A stretch of DNA of 6,446 bases from Anaerolineaceae bacterium UBA700 (lineage in GTDB: Bacteria; Chloroflexota; Anaerolineae; Anaerolineales; Anaerolineaceae), in NCBI GenBank assembly GCA_002298885.1, contig DBMK01000032.1, positions 1-6,446 on the forward strand. The letters are read 5' to 3'. The notes below the pieces were generated by a model that made no database searches, had not been told where the DNA came from, and saw nothing but the letters and a program-made list of their open reading frames with translations. Within the stretch, counting starts at the first letter, position 1; each line of letters begins with the position of its first letter. A program made the translations under genes and the position numbers. Shown here in pieces: positions 1-6,374 of the stretch.

Positions 1-52
1 GAGGGGGCCGGGGGGTGAGGTATGTTTCCTATTTTTTTATAACCCACACGTA

Positions 53-81
53 TTGGAATATGTTTTTATGAGCGATATAAT
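53..81 (+). promoter_or_regulatory. Predicted sigma70-type promoter of the glycosylase-metallopeptidase operon
   Basis: A -35-like TTGGAA (53-58) and a perfect -10 hexamer TATAAT (76-81) are separated by exactly 17 bp. Transcription would start near 88, giving a leader of about 84 nt before the ATG at 172. It is the best-spaced promoter match seen upstream of the operon. The AT-rich background raises the chance of a random match, but the full -10 consensus with optimal spacing is good support. Confidence 0.6.
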
Positions 82-87
82 TTATAT
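75..87. repeat. 13-bp AT palindrome overlapping the -10 box
   Basis: ATATAA (75-80) and TTATAT (82-87) are perfect inverted repeats around a central T at 81. The palindrome covers the predicted -10 hexamer and the likely start of transcription. It could be an operator for a dimeric repressor, or simply chance in a very AT-rich stretch. No regulator gene is present in the window to favour one reading. Confidence 0.3.
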
Positions 88-113
88 GATAATTACGATC
101 AATTAATACAAAA

Positions 114-157
114 TTGTCCCAGCAACCCGCCGGGGCCCATCTCCTGGCCTGGGACGA
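114..157 (+). promoter_or_regulatory. Stem-loop in the 5' leader of the operon
   Basis: TTGTCCCAG (114-122) pairs with CTGGGACGA (149-157) over 9 bp with one G-U pair. The loop is 26 nt and contains a possible inner GCC/GGC pairing (129-131 with 146-148). The stem ends 3 nt before the Shine-Dalgarno region, so it could influence ribosome access. It is followed by A residues on the + strand, so it is not a + strand terminator. Known riboswitch classes were not recognised in it. Confidence 0.3.
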
Positions 158-160
158 AAA

Positions 161-168
161 AAGGGAGG
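161..168 (+). promoter_or_regulatory. Ribosome binding site of the DNA glycosylase gene
   Basis: AAGGGAGG lies only 3 nt upstream of the ATG at 172. The match to the anti-Shine-Dalgarno sequence is strong although the spacing is shorter than usual. It supports 172 as the start, and no better in-frame start follows closely. Confidence 0.6.
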
Positions 169-171
169 CAT

Positions 172-1110
172 ATGCGCTTCGAATTTACCCCGCAAGGCCC
201 TTTCGATTTATCCAACCAGAATCAGTACTTCGGCGGGTGGCTGGCGCCGGCGGGCGAGCCGGGCGGCGTCGTGATGGCCTTTCCGGTGGAGGGCTGGAAG
301 GGGGCGGCTGCCCTGGTGCTGCGCCAGGCAGCGGACGGGCGCATTCTGGGCGAGTTCAGCGGCGACTCGGACCTGTTCGAGCGCGCCCGCAGCCAGGCGC
401 TGGCCTGCCTCTCGCTGGACGTGGATGGGGTGGGCTGGCCCGAAGTTGGCCGGCGGGACGGGGTACTGGGGGCGCTGCAGGAGCGCTACCGCTTCCTGCG
501 CCCGGTCCTGTTCCACTCACCGTACGAGGCGGCGGCGGCTTTCATCATCGGCCACCGCATTTCGATCAAGCAAAGGCAGGCCATCATGCGCCGCATGGCC
601 GAGGAATTGGGCGAGGCGGCGCAGGCCGGCGGGCAGACGGTCTACTCCTTCCCAGGCCCGCAGGCGCTGTTGGCGCTGCGCAGCTACGCCGGCCTCAACG
701 CGCAGAAGCTCGAACGGCTGCGCGGCGTGGCAATGGCCGCCCTGGAGGGCTGGCTGGAGCGCGAGGAGCTGCGGGCCATGCCGGTTGAGGCTGCCCTGGC
801 CCGGCTCGAGTCGCTCCCGGGGATCGGCCCCTTCTTCGCCCAGGGCATTCTCTACCGCGGCGCCGGCCTGGCGGACGTGCTGCCCACCGAGGATATCACC
901 CTTTACGCCATCCAGAACGCCTATCATCTGAGCGGGCCTCCAGGCCAGGCGGAAATCGAGCGCATGGCCGAGGCCTGGCGCCCCTTCCGCATGTGGGCCA
1001 GCGTGCTGCTCCACGTGTGGGTGCGCCGCGAGGTCGGCCTGCCCCAAAAGCGTACTTTTGGCCGCCCGGATCGTTCCAAGGCCCGGACCGGCCCGGAACA
1101 GGAGGATTGA
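172..1110 (+). CDS. AlkA-like DNA-3-methyladenine glycosylase (HhH-GPD superfamily)
   Basis: This 312-aa protein is probably a base-excision repair glycosylase that removes alkylated purines from DNA in the cytoplasm. The helix-hairpin-helix is at about 211-230 with core LPGIGP (215-220). The catalytic aspartate is most likely D241 in LPTEDITL, matching the position of Asp238 in E. coli AlkA. The segment AEAWRPFRMWASVLLHVW (266-283) closely follows the AlkA C-terminal pattern 'AERWKPWRSYALLHIW'. An N-terminal segment with PFDL (10-13) fits an AlkA/OGG-type N-terminal domain. There is no lysine just after GIG where bifunctional OGG1-type enzymes carry it, so a monofunctional glycosylase is inferred. 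Only one cysteine (C79) is present, which rules out the 4Fe-4S cluster of the EndoIII/MutY branch. No Ada methyltransferase domain is fused. The length is slightly above E. coli AlkA (282 aa). It is the first gene of a tight operon. The exact base specificity cannot be read from the sequence. Confidence 0.85.
   Translation: MRFEFTPQGPFDLSNQNQYFGGWLAPAGEPGGVVMAFPVEGWKGAAALVLRQAADGRILGEFSGDSDLFERARSQALACLSLDVDGVGWPEVGRRDGVLGALQERYRFLRPVLFHSPYEAAAAFIIGHRISIKQRQAIMRRMAEELGEAAQAGGQTVYSFPGPQALLALRSYAGLNAQKLERLRGVAMAALEGWLEREELRAMPVEAALARLESLPGIGPFFAQGILYRGAGLADVLPTEDITLYAIQNAYHLSGPPGQAEIERMAEAWRPFRMWASVLLHVWVRREVGLPQKRTFGRPDRSKARTGPEQED
1100..1105 (+). promoter_or_regulatory. Ribosome binding site of the metallopeptidase gene, inside the glycosylase 3' end
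   Basis: AGGAGG, a perfect Shine-Dalgarno core, lies 7 nt upstream of the ATG at 1113 and within the last codons of the glycosylase gene. It fixes the start at 1113 and not at the in-frame ATG at 993, which would overlap the glycosylase by 118 nt. The layout suggests translational coupling of the two genes. Confidence 0.8.
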
Positions 1111-1112
1111 AC

Positions 1113-2552
1113 ATGGCGACGATTAACTGGCCCTGGGCCATCATCTTGTGCACGTGGTCCGACATGCCGGTTGCGCCTCAACCGGTCAGTTTTTACCAGG
1201 ATTTATACACCCGCAACGGCGCCGGCGGGCTGTGCGACTACTGGCGCGCCGTCTCCAGCAACACCATCGATTTGACCGGGTCGCAGGTGTTCGGCTGGTT
1301 TCCCATGAGCCATGCTTCCAGCGAGCTGGTTAACCTGCATTTCCCCGGCGACCGCGCCACGCTGGTCCAATGGGGCAAGGATACCGCCAATGCCAACGGC
1401 GTCAATCTCACCCTTTTCCGGCAGGTGCTGGTGGTCATGAACTATGGGGTGGACCACGGCGCGGCCAACAACGGCGTTTTGATCGTGCATCACGACCCGG
1501 CGGTGTGCGAATTTGGCTTTATCAGCCACGAGATGGGCCATGGTTTCGGGCTGCCGCATTCGTATGCGGCCCCGAATATCGTCTATGGCGACGGCTGGGA
1601 CGTGATGAGCTGGCAGACTACCACCTGGAATTTCCCCATCAGTTTCCAGGGGGCGCAGGGGCTGGCCACGGTTGGGTTGAACGCCCGCAACCTGCAGGCG
1701 CTGAACTGCGTCCCAGCCGGCCGCACTTATTTCCCTGCCCAGCCGGATTTCAGCCATTTTATTAGCCTCGACCCATTGAACCAGACGCCCATCGGCAACC
1801 ACGGCTTCCTGATTGCCAGCCTCTCCCCCACTGCCACCAATCCGGTGCGCACAAACGGCAGCGTTTTCACCGCCGAGTTCCGCCAGCCGTTATCCTGGGA
1901 CCAGGCCATTCCCCAGGCAGCAGTGATCATCCACGAGATCCGCACCGACGGCCTATCCTATCTCCAGCCGGGAGAGTGGGGCCAGTTTACGGCCACCCAG
2001 ACCTTCGTAACCCCTGACCCCAAGCTCTTCATCTATATAGCCAGCATCGATAATACGGCGGGCTTTGCCTCGCTCCGCATTTGGGATATCCCGGAGGGCT
2101 GCCTGCGCAAGGAGGATAACAATCCAAAAGTATACCTGATCCAAAATGGCCAGAAGCGCTGGGTCACCTCGCCGCAGGTGCTGACCGCGCTGGGAAAAAC
2201 CTGGGCGGACGTGCGTCCGGTGCCCGACCACGGGCTGGACAGCATCTCGAACGGGCCGGACGTGGTCCTGCTCAGCGTTTCGGTCAGCCCTTACCCCATT
2301 CACGCCAACCGCTCGGTCACCCTGACCGTTTCGGCGAGCGACGTGACCTCCGGCGCGGCGGTTGCGGGGCAGGTAGTGATCGACGACGGCTCCGTTTTCA
2401 ACACCAATACCGCCTTCACGCACATTTTTAGGACCAAACGCAAGCTGGTCAGCACGGATCCCCGCCAGTTTGAAATCATCTATCCAAAAGGTCTGGTGCG
2501 CGCCGCAGGCTACCCGGATACCGCCATCGATTTCGGTTTCCCGGATCTTTAG
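1113..2552 (+). CDS. Metzincin-type zinc metallopeptidase without visible signal peptide
   Basis: This 479-aa protein is a probable zinc-dependent endopeptidase. The signature HEMGHGFGLPH (139-149) gives zinc ligands H139, H143 and H149 with general base E140, and DVMSW (163-167) supplies a Met-turn at M165, only 16 residues further on. The N-terminal part (about 1-200) is the catalytic domain. Residues about 331-380 form a module of the type 'VYLIxNGxKRWxxS...LG..W.DV', with KVYLIQNGQKRWVTS at 339-353; such modules occur in surface-associated bacterial proteins. Residues about 383-440 look like an Ig-like beta-sandwich (SVTLTVSASD at 401-410). The N-terminus begins directly with a beta-strand-like WPWAIILCTW (6-15): there is no basic n-region and no cleavage site, and extending to the ATG at 993 does not add one. 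Five cysteines are present. The substrate and precise peptidase family are not recognised; an M6/M11-like relative is possible. It is co-transcribed with the glycosylase and ends at a strong terminator. Confidence 0.75.
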   Translation: MATINWPWAIILCTWSDMPVAPQPVSFYQDLYTRNGAGGLCDYWRAVSSNTIDLTGSQVFGWFPMSHASSELVNLHFPGDRATLVQWGKDTANANGVNLTLFRQVLVVMNYGVDHGAANNGVLIVHHDPAVCEFGFISHEMGHGFGLPHSYAAPNIVYGDGWDVMSWQTTTWNFPISFQGAQGLATVGLNARNLQALNCVPAGRTYFPAQPDFSHFISLDPLNQTPIGNHGFLIASLSPTATNPVRTNGSVFTAEFRQPLSWDQAIPQAAVIIHEIRTDGLSYLQPGEWGQFTATQTFVTPDPKLFIYIASIDNTAGFASLRIWDIPEGCLRKEDNNPKVYLIQNGQKRWVTSPQVLTALGKTWADVRPVPDHGLDSISNGPDVVLLSVSVSPYPIHANRSVTLTVSASDVTSGAAVAGQVVIDDGSVFNTNTAFTHIFRTKRKLVSTDPRQFEIIYPKGLVRAAGYPDTAIDFGFPDL

Positions 2553-2563
2553 AGCCTAAATAT

Positions 2564-2602
2564 TGGGGCTGGCCTGTTCTTTTCAGGCCAGCCCCATTTT
2601 TA
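2564..2602 (+). terminator. Rho-independent terminator of the operon
   Basis: A 13-bp perfect stem (TGGGGCTGGCCTG at 2564-2576 with CAGGCCAGCCCCA at 2584-2596) encloses a 7-nt loop and is followed by a T-run at 2597-2601. It begins 12 nt after the metallopeptidase stop. Read on the - strand, the stem is followed by AATATTTAG, which is a poor T-tract, so it mainly serves + strand transcription. Confidence 0.9.
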
Positions 2603-2620
2603 CTGCGTGCGAGTGTTTCT

Positions 2621-2641
2621 GGAAAGCGGCTGTGCAGCCGC
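2621..2641 (-). terminator. Weak hairpin after the nuclease gene, possible terminator
   Basis: GCGGCT (2626-2631) and AGCCGC (2636-2641) form a 6-bp GC-rich stem with a 4-nt loop, beginning 10 nt downstream of the nuclease stop codon on the - strand. On that strand it is followed by TTTCC, a short U-run. It could be the nuclease gene's own weak terminator, perhaps assisted by the larger hairpin at 2564-2596. Confidence 0.45.
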
Positions 2642-2651
2642 CGACCTCGAT

Positions 2652-5600
2652 CTATTTGAATTTAAAGTTGGCGATATGCGTGGTCCCGTCGATTAACTTC
2701 ACGACCAACTGGCGGCAGGTTCCGGCCCAGGCCTTTTCGGTCTTCCATACAATATGGTATTGATCGTTGCCTGGGCTGAAGGACAGGCCGCTGGATCCGG
2801 GAGTATCTGTCGGCTTAGAGTCACCTAGCGAAGCGCCTGTAGCACAATCAATCTTTTGGGAGAGGGGATAACCGGTGGCAAAGATGCCCAGGCCTTTGTC
2901 GCCGCCGAGGCTGAATTTAACTGGGTTAGCGCTGCCGGCCTTCGATACATTTAGAGTCGGTGGATTGTCTACCGGCGGGAAGAATCCGGCCCAGTTGAAA
3001 ATGACGTTAACGGTAGCCTCATCCTCTGCAGTCAGGCCGCCATTATCCGTGACCTGTACCTTGACGGTTAGGGTAAGTGGGGCGGTGAGCGCTGAGGCAT
3101 CGAAGGTCACGCTCTGGCCAGGAGTCTCGAACGTGCCGTTGTTGTCTAGGTCCCAGGCGTAGGTGAGCGGCTGGCCTTCGGGGTCAGAGCCGGTGGCGGT
3201 CAGGGTGATGGAAGTGCCTTCGACCACCGCATAAGGCCCGCCTGCATCAACGGACGGGGGATCATTGATCACAAAATTGGCCACATTCGGGTCGTGGTCG
3301 CTGGTGCCGCGGGCCACATCGCCCGGGTACTCGGCCGGGAAGTCGCTGTTGATGTGGGCGATGCGGTACTGCTGCAGATCCGCCAGCAGCGGCGCGTTGA
3401 CGAACATCTGGTCGAGCGTCTGCGCCTGGCCCACAAAGACGTAACTGTAAGCGGACTCGGGGGCCTGGTCTAACAAGACCTCCCACAAGTTTTTCAGCCC
3501 CAGGGCGGGGTCATACAGCGACCCAAGCTGATCGCTCGAACCAGTCTGGCCGATGGGCGCGAACGGGTCGTCGGGCCTGGGGTACACGTTGAAGTCGCCG
3601 GCTACAACGACGCGGGCGTTCGGATTGGCATTTTCAATAAACTGCACGAGCGCGGCGTTGTATTTGGCCTGCTCGGTGCGGTGCCCAACACAGCCGTCGG
3701 GGCCGCTCTTGAAGTGGTTGTTGATGGCATACACATCCCGATGGCTGCCCACGCCGATGCTGGTGCTGTAGATGCGGAAGAGAGCAACATCGGGAGCGCG
3801 CGGGAAGACCCATTTGGTTTCGCAGGCGGATGCAGATGGGAAGGTAGTTGGCAGCACGGCGTTCAGGGTCTTCGGATTGGATACATCGCTGTCGTAGGGC
3901 ACGGCCGTATAGCTGCCGATCGCCGGGCTGGCGCCCAGGATGGGGTCGCCGGCAGCGGGCAGGAGCTCCACGCGGTCGGTGCGGTACAGGAAGGCTGGGG
4001 CAATGCCGCGCAGGTCCGAGCTGTTGCGGTCGAAGGCGGCGTCGTAGGCCGGGCCGCCGAGGCTGGCAACCTTCAGCGCAAGCTCTTGAAGCACGTCCGG
4101 TTTGCCATCGGCGTTGTCGGTAGAGCCGCAGGCCAGCGTCCCGCCGGTGACGGTGCAGATATCCTGGTTCTCAACTTCCTGCACCATGAGGATATCCGGG
4201 CTGTGCAGGTCGTTGACGATCTGGCTGGCGATGTCGCCCAGGCGGGCCTGGTAGACCGCATCGCTGGCAGGGACGTAGTCGAAAGGCGATGAGACCGCCG
4301 AGAGGAAGGGAGCCACCAGGGGGCAGCCCGTGTCGCCGGCAAAATCGCAGCCTGAGAAGGGGTTGTCGCGGTAGTCGTACAGGTTCTCCAGGTTGTAGTC
4401 CACGATGCTGTAGTGGATGCTGCGGTCGAAGACCTGCGGCGGGTTGTTGGCGGCGGGATCAGGACCCTCGCTCAGGTCGGGCTGGGTCGTGACCTCGATC
4501 CGATACTTGTTGAAAGAGTAGTTGACGCCGCCGACCGGAGCATTGGTCACGGTATCGAAGGTGCGCGCCGGTTTGATCAGGGCCTGGGCGTCTCCCAGCG
4601 TCGCCTTGATCCCCAGGCTGCCCATCAAAATACGGTAGCCATTGCCATCCCAGTTGGCCGGATCGTAATTGTCGTCGAGCGGATGGGCATCCCGGAAGGC
4701 CCGGCGGGTGTAGGCATTGGCGCGCTGCGCAATCGTGCTGTCAGAGCGGGCTACCCAGACTTCGGCGTCCGCCGGGCTGAAGACGTTGCGCCCCCCAAGG
4801 ACGATGCTGTTCTGTGGCGCCTGAACGCGCATGCCTTGCAGCCGTTCCCAGTAGCGGTTAGCGTCTGCCAGGCTGGTGGGCGGGTTAGCCACGACCGGGG
4901 CCACCTCAGCGTCGAAGTCCACGCCGCTGCGCACGACCTCGACGAGGGTCATATTCGTCAATTCTGTCATGTTGAAGAATTCGGTCACCGTTCCATACAC
5001 GACGACCTCATCCCCGACCGCGGGCGTATAGGGTCCATCTGGCCCATTTATCGTGCTGGGGGTGTTCATGAACGCAAAGAGGCCGTCGGAGGTGTTCGGA
5101 TCGCCATCCGCGGTGGCAGCCGTGTTCTGAATGTAAAAACCTTTATAGGTGTTGGTCGAGTTGCTGATGGCCTGCAGTGTCTTCTCGTAGATCACGCCCT
5201 GGACAGCTACAGTTTGGCCCACATACGGCGATACGTGCGTGGCCCCATTATCTGTATCGAGGACAGGTCCGTTGACTGTGCCAATGGGGATAGGCACTAA
5301 CAGGGTGACCGAAATGGTAGCCGTGCCAGTGCGGCCCTGGGCGTCAGTAAAGCTGCAGGGGAGATTCTGAGAGCCTGGGGTCGAGTCGGTGGTGGCGAAC
5401 GAGAACGTATTATCGCCGGCAACCACGTCGCCGTTCGTGCCGTCATCATACAGCGCCTGGGGGTTAGACCCTCCAATCGGAGCCAAATTGCACGAAACGG
5501 TAATGCCTGTACTGGATGGATTCGTGCCGGGAGATACAGCTACGGTGAGGAGAGTCGTTTGACCCGCCGCCACCAAGGCGGGCGTGGCTAAACCGACGGC

Positions 5601-6224
5601 GGAGAAGGGGAAGGAACTGTTGCGCGGGTTGGGCGCGCCAACAACGAAGTCGGCGCTGTTGTTATCAGTGTCTACGGCGCCATTGCCCTTGCGCAGAGCG
5701 GCTGTGGTATTACTCAAGGTTGGCGTTGGGGCGGTCTCAGAACAGTTAGCGCCATCATACCCCACGAAATCGACTACACTTCCACCCAGCGGGCATGAAC
5801 CAGTGAGGGTTATTGAATTATTCACCAACGCCACTTTGGCGCCCGTAGCAGACATGGCGATCGTTCCAGTTGCATCCGGGGTGGGTAAATTAACCGAACC
5901 TCCGCTGCCTGCTGCTTCCTGGATCAGGTAATAGCGTCCTGGCTGGATCGAACCGGCCAGAGTGGTCTTACTCCAGGTAGTGCCGGAGGCAGAAGCATAT
6001 TGCACCGACCAGCCAGTCACATTGACCGCAGTGCTGCCGAGATTATACAGCTCGATGAAATCATTTTTGAGTATCGCGCCTGAGTTGCCGCCACCGCCGT
6101 ATACCTGGCTGATGACAATATTCGGCGAAACTGCGGCGACCGGCAGAGCTTGCGCCGGCAGAAAACTAACGACCAGCGCCAGAATCAGCGCAAAAACAGA
6201 AACCTTGAACATCGATTCTTTCAT
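2652..6224 (-). CDS. Secreted ExeM/NucH-type multidomain endonuclease with PKD and PxKF domains
   Basis: This 1190-aa protein is a probable metal-dependent extracellular DNase. A signal peptide has basic n-region MKESMFK, hydrophobic core 8-22, and AQA (24-26) or VAA (29-31) as cleavage sites. A lamin-tail domain follows (about 34-205; FIELYNLGSTAVNVTGW at 56-72), then an Ig-like domain (about 210-308) and an OB-fold-like region (about 318-435). The endonuclease/exonuclease/phosphatase domain (about 605-987) keeps all expected residues: N611, E683 in VQEVEN, H837 in NNHFKS, D877 and N879 in GDFNV, D938 in LDQM, and D976 and H977 in SDHDP. A PKD domain (about 989-1076) and a PxKF-type C-terminal domain (about 1088-1190, PVKF at 1101-1104) complete it. 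Twelve cysteines, an even number, suit a disulfide-bonded exported protein. No C-terminal membrane anchor, LPXTG or SLH motif is seen. The start at 6224 is supported by AGGAG 5 nt upstream. Domain order 'LTD, OB, EEP' is the known ExeM/NucH layout; the biological role (DNA scavenging, biofilm DNA turnover) is inference. Confidence 0.9.
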   Translation of the reverse strand: MKESMFKVSVFALILALVVSFLPAQALPVAAVSPNIVISQVYGGGGNSGAILKNDFIELYNLGSTAVNVTGWSVQYASASGTTWSKTTLAGSIQPGRYYLIQEAAGSGGSVNLPTPDATGTIAMSATGAKVALVNNSITLTGSCPLGGSVVDFVGYDGANCSETAPTPTLSNTTAALRKGNGAVDTDNNSADFVVGAPNPRNSSFPFSAVGLATPALVAAGQTTLLTVAVSPGTNPSSTGITVSCNLAPIGGSNPQALYDDGTNGDVVAGDNTFSFATTDSTPGSQNLPCSFTDAQGRTGTATISVTLLVPIPIGTVNGPVLDTDNGATHVSPYVGQTVAVQGVIYEKTLQAISNSTNTYKGFYIQNTAATADGDPNTSDGLFAFMNTPSTINGPDGPYTPAVGDEVVVYGTVTEFFNMTELTNMTLVEVVRSGVDFDAEVAPVVANPPTSLADANRYWERLQGMRVQAPQNSIVLGGRNVFSPADAEVWVARSDSTIAQRANAYTRRAFRDAHPLDDNYDPANWDGNGYRILMGSLGIKATLGDAQALIKPARTFDTVTNAPVGGVNYSFNKYRIEVTTQPDLSEGPDPAANNPPQVFDRSIHYSIVDYNLENLYDYRDNPFSGCDFAGDTGCPLVAPFLSAVSSPFDYVPASDAVYQARLGDIASQIVNDLHSPDILMVQEVENQDICTVTGGTLACGSTDNADGKPDVLQELALKVASLGGPAYDAAFDRNSSDLRGIAPAFLYRTDRVELLPAAGDPILGASPAIGSYTAVPYDSDVSNPKTLNAVLPTTFPSASACETKWVFPRAPDVALFRIYSTSIGVGSHRDVYAINNHFKSGPDGCVGHRTEQAKYNAALVQFIENANPNARVVVAGDFNVYPRPDDPFAPIGQTGSSDQLGSLYDPALGLKNLWEVLLDQAPESAYSYVFVGQAQTLDQMFVNAPLLADLQQYRIAHINSDFPAEYPGDVARGTSDHDPNVANFVINDPPSVDAGGPYAVVEGTSITLTATGSDPEGQPLTYAWDLDNNGTFETPGQSVTFDASALTAPLTLTVKVQVTDNGGLTAEDEATVNVIFNWAGFFPPVDNPPTLNVSKAGSANPVKFSLGGDKGLGIFATGYPLSQKIDCATGASLGDSKPTDTPGSSGLSFSPGNDQYHIVWKTEKAWAGTCRQLVVKLIDGTTHIANFKFK

Positions 6225-6229
6225 GACTT

Positions 6230-6234
6230 CTCCT
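6230..6234 (-). promoter_or_regulatory. Ribosome binding site of the nuclease gene
   Basis: On the - strand, AGGAG lies 5 nt before the ATG at 6224-6222. This favours M1 over the internal M5 (ATG at 6212-6210), which has no comparable site at proper spacing. Both starts would retain the signal peptide's hydrophobic core. Confidence 0.75.
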
Positions 6235-6236
6235 AT

Positions 6237-6246
6237 TTTTCGAAAA
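6237..6246. repeat. 10-bp palindrome TTTTCGAAAA just upstream of the nuclease RBS
   Basis: The sequence is a perfect inverted repeat centred on CG at 6241-6242, ending 2 bases from the Shine-Dalgarno site on the leader side. It lies downstream of the predicted transcription start, so as DNA it could act as a roadblock operator. As RNA it is too tight to fold into a useful hairpin. Chance cannot be excluded. Confidence 0.3.
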
Positions 6247-6300
6247 TATGGAAGGATGAGAGATCACCGGAACGACAAATCGTCATGGTTAGGAGTTCTC

Positions 6301-6317
6301 GCCGGATACCCCCCGGC
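6301..6317 (-). promoter_or_regulatory. Small GC-rich hairpin in the nuclease leader
   Basis: GCCGG (6301-6305) and CCGGC (6313-6317) form a 5-bp stem with a 7-nt loop in the otherwise AT-rich leader of about 130 nt. On the transcript the loop side is a run of G residues. No known riboswitch consensus was recognised around it, and no T-run follows, so it is not an intrinsic terminator. Confidence 0.3.
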
Positions 6318-6340
6318 GTGCAAACTGTTATTAAATTTCG

Positions 6341-6374
6341 TTCTAATCAGTTTCGGTAAATCATTCTATATCAG
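6341..6374. repeat. Imperfect direct repeats at the nuclease promoter
   Basis: TTCTAATCAG (6341-6350) and TTCTATATCAG (6364-6374) are nearly identical, differing by a one-base insertion, and their starts are 23 bp apart, about two helical turns. The second copy overlaps the predicted -10 box and the first lies just downstream of the predicted transcription start. This is a plausible binding arrangement for a repressor, but only two short copies are present. Confidence 0.3.

Larger units (their letters stand above)
1..171. other. Left intergenic flank, AT-rich, no gene
   Basis: No credible coding sequence is seen here. The first 20 bases are a G-rich stretch (runs of five and six G). From about 22 to 116 the sequence is very AT-rich, in sharp contrast to the GC-rich gene that follows. 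The AT-rich part holds the promoter and a 13-bp palindrome, and the last 58 bases hold a stem-loop and the ribosome binding site of the first gene. A divergent gene could start left of the window, but nothing of it is visible. Confidence 0.6.

Noticed and set aside
114..788. 224-aa + strand open frame overlapping the glycosylase
   Set aside because: The translation is Gly/Arg/Ala-rich without recognisable motifs, and the other frame encodes a clear AlkA-like protein.
517..1047. Antisense open frame (176 aa) opposite the glycosylase
   Set aside because: Composition is typical of the complement of a GC-rich gene; no motif and no ribosome binding site.
172..1110. EndoIII/MutY-type Fe-S glycosylase
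   Set aside because: The C-terminal four-cysteine cluster is missing; only C79 is present, so the AlkA/OGG branch fits better.
993..1112. N-terminal extension of the metallopeptidase to the ATG at 993
   Set aside because: It would overlap the glycosylase by 118 nt, has no good ribosome binding site and adds a low-complexity Arg/Pro/Gly-rich segment with no signal peptide, whereas the ATG at 1113 has AGGAGG at ideal spacing.
1203..1802. Antisense open frame (199 aa) opposite the metallopeptidase catalytic domain
   Set aside because: No recognisable domain, and the sense strand carries the HExxHxxGxxH signature in this stretch.
2563..2763. 66-aa + strand open frame starting in the terminator
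   Set aside because: It runs through the terminator hairpin and opposite the nuclease C-terminus; no ribosome binding site.
3681..4292. 203-aa + strand open frame inside the nuclease gene
   Set aside because: It lies opposite the EEP catalytic domain and has low-complexity Ala/Gly/Val composition; considered a shadow.
4413..5300. 295-aa + strand open frame inside the nuclease gene
   Set aside because: It is a long frame without stops opposite a GC-rich coding region; no domain, no promoter and no ribosome binding site were seen.
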